Shown piece after piece: positions 45,585 through 53,595 of a DNA stretch of 64,000 nt. Below the pieces are notes generated by a model. It was not told where the DNA came from. It did no database searches and saw only the letters and a list, made by a program, of their open reading frames with translations. Position 1 is the stretch's first letter. Each line of letters begins with the position of its first letter. Position numbers and translations under genes: made by a program. This DNA is from Lutibacter oceani (GTDB lineage: Bacteria > Bacteroidota > Bacteroidia > Flavobacteriales > Flavobacteriaceae): NCBI RefSeq assembly GCF_003384935.1, contig NZ_QTTQ01000009.1:1-64000 (forward strand), in the 5' to 3' direction.

Positions 45585-46574
45585 TTAACAGAACACATCT
45601 TCCAGTGCTTCTGCTGGTTCAGGATATTTGCTATGTTTAGCAAATTCATAAGCAGTATTAACTTCTTTAATAATTAAACTATCAACAGTATCTAACTCTT
45701 CAATTGTTACATAGTTTGCTTTTATTAACCTTTTTCTCAGTTTACTAATTGGATCTTTCTTTATTAAACTAGGTACTTCTTTTTTGTTTCTATACAACTC
45801 TGGATCACCTTGAAAATGCCCCAAATAACGATCTGTTTTAATTTCAATAATAGAAGGTCCTTCATCATTTCTGGCTCTTTCAACAGCTTCTTTACTTACT
45901 TTGTACATTTCAACGGGATCATTATTTTTAACATAATATCCATTAATATCATAAGCCTTTGCTCTTGTACAGTTAAACGGTACACTTGTAGAATTTTCTT
46001 TGGCTACAGAAATTGCCCAGGAATTATCTTCTACAACAACAATAAAGGGTAATTTCCAAAGTGCAGCTAAATTTAACGATTCGTGAAAAGCTCCAGTATT
46101 TGCAGCCCCTTCTCCAATAAAAGCAACTGCAACCCAATTAGTATTTCTTTTTTTATTTGCTAAAGCAGCACCAACCGCATGTGGTATTCCAGCACCAACA
46201 ATTCCACCACAAGAGAACTTAACTTTTGGATCAAATAAATGCATATGGCCGCCTTTACCTTTGCTAAGCCCCGTTTTTTTTCCATAAATTTCTGCAGTCA
46301 TTTTATTTAAATCTACCCCTTTTGCAATAGCTTCATGATGAGGCCTATGTGTTGCTGTAACTGTATCATTTTTAGTTAAATGGACAATCATTCCTGCTGC
46401 AGCAGGTTCTTGCCCGTTTGAAAGGTGCATTTCACCTGGAACTGGTCCAGATCCAATATTAAAAATAGGTTGCTTTCCTTCTAAATATTCTTTTTCCATT
46501 CGCTCTTCAAAACAACGTGATGTCTTCATTACACGATACATCCAAAGCAAATCTTTTTTTCTAATGTTATCCAT
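45585..46574 (-). CDS. 2-oxoacid dehydrogenase E1 alpha subunit
   Basis: The 329 residues bind thiamine diphosphate through the GEGAAN...ESLNLAALWKLPFIVVVEDN motif. HRPHHEAIAKGVDLNKMTAEIYGKK and GGHMHLF place it in the PDH/acetoin E1alpha family. It decarboxylates a 2-oxoacid or acetoin and passes the acyl group to a lipoyl domain. It is the first gene of the 13-gene operon, with a CRP/FNR-like box 49 nt upstream. Confidence 0.88.
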   Translation of the reverse strand: MDNIRKKDLLWMYRVMKTSRCFEERMEKEYLEGKQPIFNIGSGPVPGEMHLSNGQEPAAAGMIVHLTKNDTVTATHRPHHEAIAKGVDLNKMTAEIYGKKTGLSKGKGGHMHLFDPKVKFSCGGIVGAGIPHAVGAALANKKRNTNWVAVAFIGEGAANTGAFHESLNLAALWKLPFIVVVEDNSWAISVAKENSTSVPFNCTRAKAYDINGYYVKNNDPVEMYKVSKEAVERARNDEGPSIIEIKTDRYLGHFQGDPELYRNKKEVPSLIKKDPISKLRKRLIKANYVTIEELDTVDSLIIKEVNTAYEFAKHSKYPEPAEALEDVFC

Positions 46575-46623
46575 GATACTTTATTTTAATATTTAAAATT
46601 AGTACTGCTTTCAACGCTATAAA

Positions 46624-46637
46624 ATGACCACAGTCAA
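46624..46637 (-). promoter_or_regulatory. CRP/FNR-like box: E1alpha operon
   Basis: ATGACCACAGTCAA (minus: TTGACTGTGGTCAT) lies 49 nt before the E1alpha start and would control the whole leftward operon. Confidence 0.55.
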
Positions 46638-46654
46638 TTATAAACATTCACTAA

Positions 46655-46668
46655 ATGAGAGATATCAT
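46655..46668 (+). promoter_or_regulatory. CRP/FNR-like box: universal stress protein gene
   Basis: ATGAGAGATATCAT ends 56 nt before the rightward usp start. It is separate from the box for the divergent E1alpha operon. Confidence 0.55.
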
Positions 46669-46723
46669 TTAAAAAACAGTATAAGAATTCTAATTTTATT
46701 ACCTCTAATTAATTAAAGCCATC

Positions 46724-47566
46724 ATGGAAACAATTATACATGCAACAGATTTCTCAAAAAATGCTTCAATAGCATTAAAATATGCACATGCTTTATATAA
46801 AAAACTAAATGCAAGTTTATGGGTAATTCATATTTATGATGCAACATCAATGAGTTCTGATTTATCTGAAACCTATTTTTTACCAAAAAAAGAGCTTAGA
46901 AAAAAAAAGAATGATACTATTAAAGAACATTGTATCAATATTTTAGGTGACGACTTTGAAAAAGATAATATTAAAATTGCTTCCATTGAAAATTCGTCCG
47001 TTTTAAAAGGAATTATTAAAAAAGCTAAAGATTTAAATGCTTCGCTAATTGTTACCGGAATGCAAGGAAAAAGTGCCTTCAAAGACTTTTTTATGGGTAA
47101 TACTACAAAGCAACTTATTGAGAAAGCACCTTGTGCAGTTTTGGCAATTCCAGCCAACTCCAGGCTAAGAGAACTTAAAACAATTGTGTATGCATCGGAT
47201 TTTGAAGAGGAGGATATTAGTGCAATTTCTAATTTAGCTAATATTGCAAAATTTTTTAATGCTAAAATTAAAATAGTTCATATTTCTTCTGAAAAAGAAA
47301 AAAATGGTGAAACTGAAATGGAATGGTTTAAAGAGATGGTTTTACAAAATGTAAGCTATAAAAATTTAGAATTTGCCATTTTTACTTCAAATGATATTTT
47401 TAATTTTCTGAAAATTTATTTGGAAGAAGTTGAAGCAGATATGGTAGCCATGCTTGAAAGAGAAAAAAAAGGTTTCACTAAAAAACTATTTCATGAAGAC
47501 TTGGTAAAAAAAATGGAACACCAAAGTACAATTCCTTTATTAAGTTTTAATGAAATAAACTATTAA
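46724..47566 (+). CDS. Tandem universal stress protein (UspA)
   Basis: The 280 residues contain two UspA domains (about 1-145 and 148-280). Domain 1 has the ATP-binding GMQGKS...GNTTKQLIEKAPCAVLAIP pattern (G-2x-G-9x-G-N/T). Domain 2 has lost it (MVAMLEREKKGFTKKLFHED), a common division in tandem Usp proteins. Universal stress proteins rise under energy or oxygen limitation. It is divergent from the E1alpha operon. Confidence 0.9.
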   Translation: METIIHATDFSKNASIALKYAHALYKKLNASLWVIHIYDATSMSSDLSETYFLPKKELRKKKNDTIKEHCINILGDDFEKDNIKIASIENSSVLKGIIKKAKDLNASLIVTGMQGKSAFKDFFMGNTTKQLIEKAPCAVLAIPANSRLRELKTIVYASDFEEEDISAISNLANIAKFFNAKIKIVHISSEKEKNGETEMEWFKEMVLQNVSYKNLEFAIFTSNDIFNFLKIYLEEVEADMVAMLEREKKGFTKKLFHEDLVKKMEHQSTIPLLSFNEINY

Positions 47567-47617
47567 TAAATTTAAACTGTACGTTAGGTAAAATTCAACA
47601 CAAAAAGAAGCTTCAAT

Positions 47618-48247
47618 TTAATATTTTTTAATCAAATTTTCCATTTCTAGTTGTTCAATAATACTATCAACATAATCTTTTACTGTTGATGTTATTTTTT
47701 GCGGATTCACCAAATCCAAAGCTCCTACCCAAACCAACAATTTGTTTTCTGCTCCGTTAAGGTTATATATAGAAGTTTCAACATGGTAAACATTGTAGGT
47801 ATCATAATAGCGTGGCGTGTAATAAATATCTTGATATCTATAATAGTACCGTCCAAAACGAGACCATCTGTATCCAACTGTATAGTAACCATCATCATAA
47901 CTTATTTTTTCATCAACACCTTTAACAGCTGTAATAACAACAGCATCAAATCCTTCTTTTGAAATTTCATTTATCATTTCATCAATTTCGGCTTCACTTT
48001 TTTTAGAACTGGTAAAAGTATCGTCTAAAACAGTATTGCTTTCTATTGCATTTATGTTTCTTTGAACAAAAGCATTTTTTAAATCTTCTTCAAAAATTTT
48101 ACGAGCTGTTAAGTTGTCAGTCATTCCAATTATTAAAACTTTTTCAGGTTTAAAAGTGGTTATTTCAGGGTTCCTCCAACTATCAACAAATCTAGTTGTA
48201 GAACAAGAAATTAAAACTAGAAATACAATTATTATTATTTTCCTCAT
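47618..48247 (-). CDS. DUF4136-like lipoprotein
   Basis: The 209 residues begin with a lipoprotein signal (MRKIIIIVFLVLISC). The fold-like pattern CSTTRFVDSWRNPE...KVLIIGMTDNLTARKIFEEDL and a Tyr-rich stretch (about 120-155) fit DUF4136 or related envelope lipoproteins. Function is unknown. A CRP/FNR-like box lies 74 nt upstream; the gene is convergent with usp. Confidence 0.7.
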   Translation of the reverse strand: MRKIIIIVFLVLISCSTTRFVDSWRNPEITTFKPEKVLIIGMTDNLTARKIFEEDLKNAFVQRNINAIESNTVLDDTFTSSKKSEAEIDEMINEISKEGFDAVVITAVKGVDEKISYDDGYYTVGYRWSRFGRYYYRYQDIYYTPRYYDTYNVYHVETSIYNLNGAENKLLVWVGALDLVNPQKITSTVKDYVDSIIEQLEMENLIKKY

Positions 48248-48321
48248 GATTCAAAAATTTTAGTGCTTTAAAGTTAAAAAGCATCCATTTTATTTAGTAT
48301 GATTTGTATCAGCTAAAAAGA

Positions 48322-48335
48322 ATGATTTACATCAA
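48322..48335 (-). promoter_or_regulatory. CRP/FNR-like box: DUF4136-like gene
   Basis: ATGATTTACATCAA (minus: TTGATGTAAATCAT) lies 74 nt before the leftward lipoprotein start. Confidence 0.5.
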
Positions 48336-48390
48336 TTTACACAAATAATTTACCTTAAATAATTAAGTTCCGTTTTATAAAAAAACAGCA

Positions 48391-48404
48391 TTGATGTGTG
48401 TCAT
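48391..48404 (+). promoter_or_regulatory. CRP/FNR-like box: BaeRF gene
   Basis: TTGATGTGTGTCAT ends 47 nt before the ATG at 48452. It overlaps an upstream in-frame ATG at 48398, which argues against that start. Confidence 0.5.
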
Positions 48405-48451
48405 TTTTAATAATTGCTTCTATTATTAAATTCGTTATAAAAATAAAAGTT

Positions 48452-49621
48452 ATGTATATCTCAAACAACCATCCGTTACCAATTAAAACTTTTAAAACTT
48501 TAGCAAATAATCATAACCTACATTGTGTATCAATATACCTGCCAATGGATAAAGGAGGTAAGGAACAAAATGAACATTTAGCACAATCCAAATTAAGCCA
48601 ATGCATAAGAGAAGTACATGATACATTATTACAACATGGAATAAATGATAAAGAGATAACAAGTTATCTTATGCCTATACAAGCATTAATTGCAGATTCC
48701 GAATTGTGGAGGAATCCATCTGATGGCTTGGCTCTTTTTTTAGATAAAAATGGATTAAAATACTATTCATTACCAATTCCTTTTGAAAATTTCACTTTTG
48801 TTGCCGACCATTTTTATTTAAAACCGTTGCTTCCTTTATATCATGATGATGGCATTTTTTATTTGTTAGAATTAAGTGAAGATTACGTAAAATTATTTAA
48901 AGGTTCTAGATATAGTTTTAATGATCTTTATTTTGAAGATTATACTCCAAACCAATTAGAAAAAGTAGTTGGTTTTGATTATAAACCAAAAATGTTTCAA
49001 TTTAGAAGTGGACAAAATGCCTTTAGCTCTGGTTCTTTTCACGGTCATGGTGAAGGTAAAGATGATAAAAAAAAGGAGCTTACATTATTTTTTAAAGCTA
49101 TAGATATAGGTGTTAATATTGCAATTAAAAATAAAAAAGCACCTTTAATAATTGCTTGTGTAAGTGAATTATTTAATACTTATAAAAAAGCAAATACGTA
49201 TCCTAACCTTTTTAACAAATATATTCCTGGTGATCCTCAATTTAAAAATAAAAAGAAATTACACGAAGAATCATGGAAAATGTTAGAGGGATATTTTGAG
49301 AAAACTAAAAAGGACAAGTTATATCAGTTTTCAGAATTGTATAATACACCTAAAATATCATATCAGGTTAATGAAATTGTACCTGCAGCATTAAATGGAA
49401 AAATAGATACTCTTTTTGTACAAAAGGACAAGGATATTTATGGCATTTTTAATAAAGAAAATAATCATTTAACTCTTAATTCTAAAAAGGACCTTTATAA
49501 TGGATCTTTAACAAATTTAACATCCTTAAAAACTTTTGTTCAGGGAGGAAACGTTTACATTTTAGAACCTGATAAAATGCCTATAAAAGGACATCCTTTA
49601 AATGCCATATTCAGGTATTAA
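48452..49621 (+). CDS. BaeRF-family (bacterial eRF1-like) protein
   Basis: This protein of 389 residues (407 from an ATG at 48398) resembles the bacterial archaeo-eukaryotic-release-factor-like families. Supporting features are CVSIYLPMDKGGKEQNEHLAQSKLSQCIREV near the N terminus, PLPIPFENFTFVADHFYLKPLLP, and a middle domain with LLELSEDYVKLFKGSRY. I chose 48452 (MYISNNHPL) because the longer version adds a hydrophobic stretch not expected in this soluble family and its start lies inside the CRP/FNR-like box. A ribosome-linked stress role is inferred from the family only. Confidence 0.75.
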   Translation: MYISNNHPLPIKTFKTLANNHNLHCVSIYLPMDKGGKEQNEHLAQSKLSQCIREVHDTLLQHGINDKEITSYLMPIQALIADSELWRNPSDGLALFLDKNGLKYYSLPIPFENFTFVADHFYLKPLLPLYHDDGIFYLLELSEDYVKLFKGSRYSFNDLYFEDYTPNQLEKVVGFDYKPKMFQFRSGQNAFSSGSFHGHGEGKDDKKKELTLFFKAIDIGVNIAIKNKKAPLIIACVSELFNTYKKANTYPNLFNKYIPGDPQFKNKKKLHEESWKMLEGYFEKTKKDKLYQFSELYNTPKISYQVNEIVPAALNGKIDTLFVQKDKDIYGIFNKENNHLTLNSKKDLYNGSLTNLTSLKTFVQGGNVYILEPDKMPIKGHPLNAIFRY

Positions 49622-49631
49622 AAATAGTGAA

Positions 49632-49645
49632 TTGAGCAATATCAT
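49632..49645 (+). promoter_or_regulatory. CRP/FNR-like box: dodecin gene
   Basis: TTGAGCAATATCAT ends 60 nt before the dodecin ATG. Confidence 0.55.
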
Positions 49646-49704
49646 TTCTTACAAGTATTAGAACTTATAAATTCATTAAATATTAATAGTAAAACAAAAA
49701 AATT

Positions 49705-49911
49705 ATGTCTGTCTTAAAAGTTATTGAAATCTTAGGAAATTCAACAGTGAGTTTTGAAGATGCTGTACAAAATGTTATTAATGATACAGCAAAATCAGTT
49801 AAAAATATAAAATCTGTATATCTTAAAGATATGCAAGTTACTGTGCAAAACAATAAAATAAAAGAATACCGGGTAAACACAAAAGTTACTTTTGGTGTTA
49901 TAGATGATTAG
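49705..49911 (+). CDS. Dodecin (flavin-binding storage protein)
   Basis: The 68 residues match the dodecin length and pattern: KVIEILGNSTVSFEDAVQNVINDTAKSVKNI then YRVNTKVTFGVID. Dodecins form hollow dodecamers that hold FMN or riboflavin and protect cells from free flavins. The aromatic flavin-stacking Trp of some archaeal dodecins is absent, so binding mode may differ. It has its own box and terminator. Confidence 0.85.
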   Translation: MSVLKVIEILGNSTVSFEDAVQNVINDTAKSVKNIKSVYLKDMQVTVQNNKIKEYRVNTKVTFGVIDD

Positions 49912-49962
49912 CACTTTTTAATTAGTAATTAGAGGTTAGTAGTTAGTAGTTAGTTGAATGAG

Positions 49963-50024
49963 TGAGGTATTTTTCAAAAGGTAAAATAGTTATCTAATAA
50001 TTATTTGAAAGTACCTCATTTTTC
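49963..50024 (+). terminator. Terminator after dodecin
   Basis: TGAGGTA (49963-49969) pairs with TACCTCA (50012-50018), with further pairing inside (TTCAAA/TTTGAA), then TTTTTC. Confidence 0.6.
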
Positions 50025-50083
50025 TATTGACTTTTTAATAAATATTATTTTCTGAAATAAATTATCTTAGAAAGTACTTCATC

Positions 50084-50097
50084 TTGAGAATTATCAT
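50084..50097 (+). promoter_or_regulatory. CRP/FNR-like box: methyltransferase gene
   Basis: TTGAGAATTATCAT ends 56 nt before the start at 50153. This is the rightmost box of the series. Confidence 0.55.
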
Positions 50098-50152
50098 TGC
50101 ATAAAATTTATTTGTAATAAACCTTTGCTATACTTAATAAACATAAAATATC

Positions 50153-50791
50153 ATGATAAAATCTGAAATATTTAACAATCACGTAAAATCGTATGAAGCT
50201 TGGTATAAAAAACACAATGAAGTATATCTTTCAGAAGTAAAAGCTATTGAAGAACAACTTTTTAAACTTCCTGAAAACATAAAAGGAATTGAAGTTGGTG
50301 TTGGTACTGGTAGGTTTGCAGAAGTATTGGGAATTAAAGAAGGTATTGAACCTTCTCTTGAAATGGCTACAGTTGCAGCAGAACGAGGTATTGAAGCTGT
50401 GCAAGGAACTGCTGAAAATATGCCTTATGGAGATTTACAATTTGATTTTGTATTATTTGTAACCATTTGCCATTTAAACAATATTAAAGAAGCATTAAAG
50501 GAAACACATAGGGTTTTAAAAAATAAGGGGAGTATTATTATTGGTTTTATTGATAAAGATCAAAAAATTGGTAAAGCATATCAGGAAAAACGTAAAAAAA
50601 GTACATTTTTTAAATATGCCAATTTTTATACGGTCAACCAAATTACAAAAGAACTTAAAGATGCTGGATTTAAAAATTTAGAGTTTAACCAAACTTTATT
50701 TGGAGCATTAGACGAAATTAAAGAAGTTCAAATTCCTAAAACCGGTTTTGGTGAAGGATCTTTTGTTGTTGTAAAAGCCCTTAAAAAATAA
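50153..50791 (+). CDS. Class I SAM-dependent methyltransferase
   Basis: The 212 residues have motif I as GIEVGVGTGRFAEVLG (about 45-60), acidic IEPSLEMA, DFVLFVTICHLNNIKEALKETHRVLKNKG and IGFIDK. The type resembles UbiE/Methyltransf_11. The substrate is unknown. A CRP/FNR-like box 56 nt upstream groups it with the stress genes rather than with the housekeeping genes to the right. Confidence 0.85.
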   Translation: MIKSEIFNNHVKSYEAWYKKHNEVYLSEVKAIEEQLFKLPENIKGIEVGVGTGRFAEVLGIKEGIEPSLEMATVAAERGIEAVQGTAENMPYGDLQFDFVLFVTICHLNNIKEALKETHRVLKNKGSIIIGFIDKDQKIGKAYQEKRKKSTFFKYANFYTVNQITKELKDAGFKNLEFNQTLFGALDEIKEVQIPKTGFGEGSFVVVKALKK

Positions 50792-50810
50792 TTTTATTAT
50801 TAATTTTTTA

Positions 50811-51386
50811 TTAATCTTTTTTCCAACCAGACAAACCTGCTGAAACAACAAATTTCATAAGTTCGCTTGAATTTACAGCTAAGGGTTTTACACGCTCTTT
50901 TGGCACTATAAAAAGTTCTCCTGAGAAATTATAAGAATGTGGAAAATAAACAACTACCTTCCCTTTTTCTTTTAAAATATCCAAATTTTCTTCGGTAATA
51001 AAACCTAATTTTTCCAAATCGGTATTTAAATTTACTTGTACCAAAACTGGCTGATTAAACTTTTTTTCTTTTCCAACAAATGCAGAAAATAAATCGTTAA
51101 AAGCTGAATAAACAAAATTTAATAAAGGAATACTTTCAATAATTTTTTTAAAAATCACTTTTAAAGGATCGGCAATAATAGTGCGCCCAATAAAACCAAC
51201 AATTATTAAAAAAAGTAATAATGTTAACACCCCTAAACCTGGAATTTCAACATTAAAGAATTTAACTAACAGTTTTTGTGAAATACCATCTAAAAAGGTA
51301 AAAGCGGCATAAATAATATAACCTGTAATAGTAAGTGGAGCAATATATAATAAACCTTGTAATAGGTAATTGACTAATTTTTTCAT
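50811..51386 (-). CDS. DUF502 family membrane protein
   Basis: The 191 residues have two N-terminal membrane helices (about 9-31 and 47-70) and the DUF502 blocks GLLYIAPLTITGYIIYAAFTFLDG, IPLLNFVYSAFNDLFSAF, and VVYFPHSYNFSGELFIVPKERV. Function is unknown in the family. It is convergent with the methyltransferase gene. Confidence 0.88.
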   Translation of the reverse strand: MKKLVNYLLQGLLYIAPLTITGYIIYAAFTFLDGISQKLLVKFFNVEIPGLGVLTLLLFLIIVGFIGRTIIADPLKVIFKKIIESIPLLNFVYSAFNDLFSAFVGKEKKFNQPVLVQVNLNTDLEKLGFITEENLDILKEKGKVVVYFPHSYNFSGELFIVPKERVKPLAVNSSELMKFVVSAGLSGWKKD

Positions 51387-51510
51387 AATATTAAATCTTT
51401 TAAATACATCTTAAATTTAACTATAAATAGTTTAAAAATTTAAATTAAAACTCCTTAAAATTTTATTAACTAGCTGTTTCAATTATTTTTATTTGATAAA
51501 AGATTATTAG

Positions 51511-51518
51511 TAACTTCG
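51511..51518 (+). promoter_or_regulatory. -7 element for the pseudouridine synthase gene
   Basis: TAACTTCG (TAnnTTYG) places the expected transcription start near 51525. That lies after the TTG at 51523 and before the GTG at 51538, favouring the GTG start. Confidence 0.45.
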
Positions 51519-51537
51519 CATTTTGAAAAACATCCTT

Positions 51538-52368
51538 GTGGAAAAAACAAACGAAAATTCGATTAATTTAAACAAATACATTAGCAGCACTGGTATTTGT
51601 TCCAGAAGAGAAGCTGAAAAATTAATTGTAGATGGTAAAGTAACTATTAACGGAAAACCTACGCAATTAGGAAACAGGGTATTTGAAGGTGATGTTGTTA
51701 AAATTAATGGAAAACCTTTACAAGCAAAACCAAAAACATTATACATTGCTTTTAATAAACCTATTGGTATTGTTTGTACCACAGATTCTAAAGAGCGAAA
51801 AAATATTGTAAAATACATCAATCATCCAGAACGTTTGTTCCCTATTGGAAGGCTTGATAAGCCTTCAGAAGGGTTGATTTTTTTAACGAATGACGGGGAT
51901 ATTGTAAACAAAATTTTACGTGCTGGAAACAACCATGAAAAAGAATATATTGTTACTGTTAAACAGCAAATTACTCCAGAATTTATTCAAAAAATGAGTA
52001 ATGGAATTCCAATTTTAGGAACCATCACAAAAAAATGCAGTGTTGAAAAAATTAATAATTTTACTTTTAAAATTATTTTAACACAAGGTTTAAACCGCCA
52101 AATAAGAAGAATGTGTGAGTACCTGGATTATGAAGTTTCTAAACTTCAACGCACTCGAATTATGAATGTAGATTTAGGTAATTTAAAAATTGGTGAATGG
52201 CGGGAATTAACTAGTTCAGAATTAGATAAAATAAATAAAATGGTTTCTGATTCTTCAAAAACTGAAGAAGCTTCAAAAGATATTAGGAAAAAAAAGCCTG
52301 TAAATAAGAAATTTATTTCCAGAAATAAAACAAATTCATTTGCTTCAAAAAGAAAAAAACGAAAATAA
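51538..52368 (+). CDS. rluF: RluF-type 23S rRNA pseudouridine synthase
   Basis: About 276 residues from GTG at 51538; a TTG at 51523 would add five. An S4 domain comes first ([33 protein letters not shown]), then the RsuA-family catalytic domain with the essential Asp in [17 protein letters not shown] and [16 protein letters not shown]. RluF modifies U2604 of E. coli 23S rRNA; RluB-type specificity is not excluded. A Lys/Arg-rich tail (about 245-276) extends the family length. Confidence 0.85.
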   Translation: MEKTNENSINLNKYISSTGICSRREAEKLIVDGKVTINGKPTQLGNRVFEGDVVKINGKPLQAKPKTLYIAFNKPIGIVCTTDSKERKNIVKYINHPERLFPIGRLDKPSEGLIFLTNDGDIVNKILRAGNNHEKEYIVTVKQQITPEFIQKMSNGIPILGTITKKCSVEKINNFTFKIILTQGLNRQIRRMCEYLDYEVSKLQRTRIMNVDLGNLKIGEWRELTSSELDKINKMVSDSSKTEEASKDIRKKKPVNKKFISRNKTNSFASKRKKRK

Positions 52369-52411
52369 CACTTTCCAACTTTTTACTTTTAACTTTAAAA
52401 CTTATTATAAC

Positions 52412-52419
52412 TATCTTTG
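52412..52419 (+). promoter_or_regulatory. -7 element directly before tgt
   Basis: TATCTTTG fits TAnnTTTG and ends only 6 nt before the ATG at 52426. The transcript would begin at or next to the start codon, so tgt may be leaderless. Confidence 0.5.
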
Positions 52420-52425
52420 CCGACT

Positions 52426-53556
52426 ATGCAATTTGAATTAAAAACTAAAGATGCTCAAAGCAAGGCAAGAGCTGGCGTAATAACTACCGATCACGGCACT
52501 ATTGAAACTCCTATTTTTATGCCAGTAGGTACTGTTGGTACGGTTAAAGGTGTGCACCAAACAGAACTAAAAAATGAAATAAATCCTGATATTATTTTAG
52601 GGAACACCTACCATTTATACCTACGCCCACAAACCACAATTTTAGAACAAGCTGGTGGTTTGCATAAATTTATGAATTGGGATCGGAATATTTTAACTGA
52701 TAGTGGTGGTTATCAAGTTTATTCACTTTCCGGAAGAAGAAAAATTAACGAAGAGGGTGTGAAATTTAAAAGTCATATTGATGGCTCTTACCACACTTTT
52801 ACACCTGAAAATGTGATGGAGATTCAACGTACAATTGGTGCGGATATAATTATGGCTTTTGACGAATGTACGCCTTACCCTTGCAACTATAATTATGCAA
52901 AAAGATCTATGCATATGACCCATCGTTGGTTAAAGCGTTGCATAACACATTTAGATAAAACACCATACAAATACGATTATAGTCAAGCTTTTTTTCCAAT
53001 TGTACAAGGTAGTACTTATAAAGATTTAAGAAAACAATCTGCGGAGTTTATTGCTTCTGTTGGTGCAGAAGGAAATGCTATTGGAGGTCTATCTGTAGGT
53101 GAACCTGCGGAAGAAATGTATGAAATGACTGAAGTTGTAACTGCAATTTTGCCTGAAGACAAACCGCGTTATTTAATGGGTGTTGGTACACCAATAAATA
53201 TTTTAGAAAATATTGCCCTAGGTATTGATATGTTCGATTGTGTAATGCCAACCCGAAATGCAAGAAACGGAATGTTATTTACAGCACATGGATCAATAAA
53301 TATTAAAAATAAAAAATGGGAAAATGATTTTTCAGCAATTGATGAAATGGGAATTACATTTGTTGATACAATGTATTCAAAAGCCTATTTGCGCCATTTA
53401 TTTGTTTCTAAAGAACTATTAGGTAAACAAATAGCTTCCATACATAATTTAGGCTTTTATTTATGGTTGGTTCGTGAAGCAAGAAAGCATATATTAGCAG
53501 GAGATTTTACTGAATGGAAAAACCGAATGGTAAATCAAATGAATAAGAGATTGTAA
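52426..53556 (+). CDS. tgt: tRNA-guanine (queuine) transglycosylase
   Basis: The 376 residues from MQFELKTKD catalyse base exchange at tRNA position 34. The nucleophile and substrate motifs are present: LTDSGGYQVYSLSG, GGLSVGEP, DCVMPTRNARNG. The zinc loop differs: bacterial enzymes have Cys-x-Cys-x2-Cys before YSRAYLRHL, but here the stretch (about 307-326) reads DEMGITFVDTMYSKAYLRHLF with no cysteine. Only the later His (IHNLGFY) remains. An upstream in-frame TTG would add three residues but overlaps the -7 element, so I chose ATG. Confidence 0.92.
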   Translation: MQFELKTKDAQSKARAGVITTDHGTIETPIFMPVGTVGTVKGVHQTELKNEINPDIILGNTYHLYLRPQTTILEQAGGLHKFMNWDRNILTDSGGYQVYSLSGRRKINEEGVKFKSHIDGSYHTFTPENVMEIQRTIGADIIMAFDECTPYPCNYNYAKRSMHMTHRWLKRCITHLDKTPYKYDYSQAFFPIVQGSTYKDLRKQSAEFIASVGAEGNAIGGLSVGEPAEEMYEMTEVVTAILPEDKPRYLMGVGTPINILENIALGIDMFDCVMPTRNARNGMLFTAHGSINIKNKKWENDFSAIDEMGITFVDTMYSKAYLRHLFVSKELLGKQIASIHNLGFYLWLVREARKHILAGDFTEWKNRMVNQMNKRL

Positions 53557-53595
53557 CGAAACATTATTTGTAAAACAAAAACACAAAAACTGAAA

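Noticed and set aside
49935-49954. Direct repeat GTTAGTA x2.9
   Set aside because: Too short and too simple for a CRISPR or a functional repeat array; likely replication slippage.
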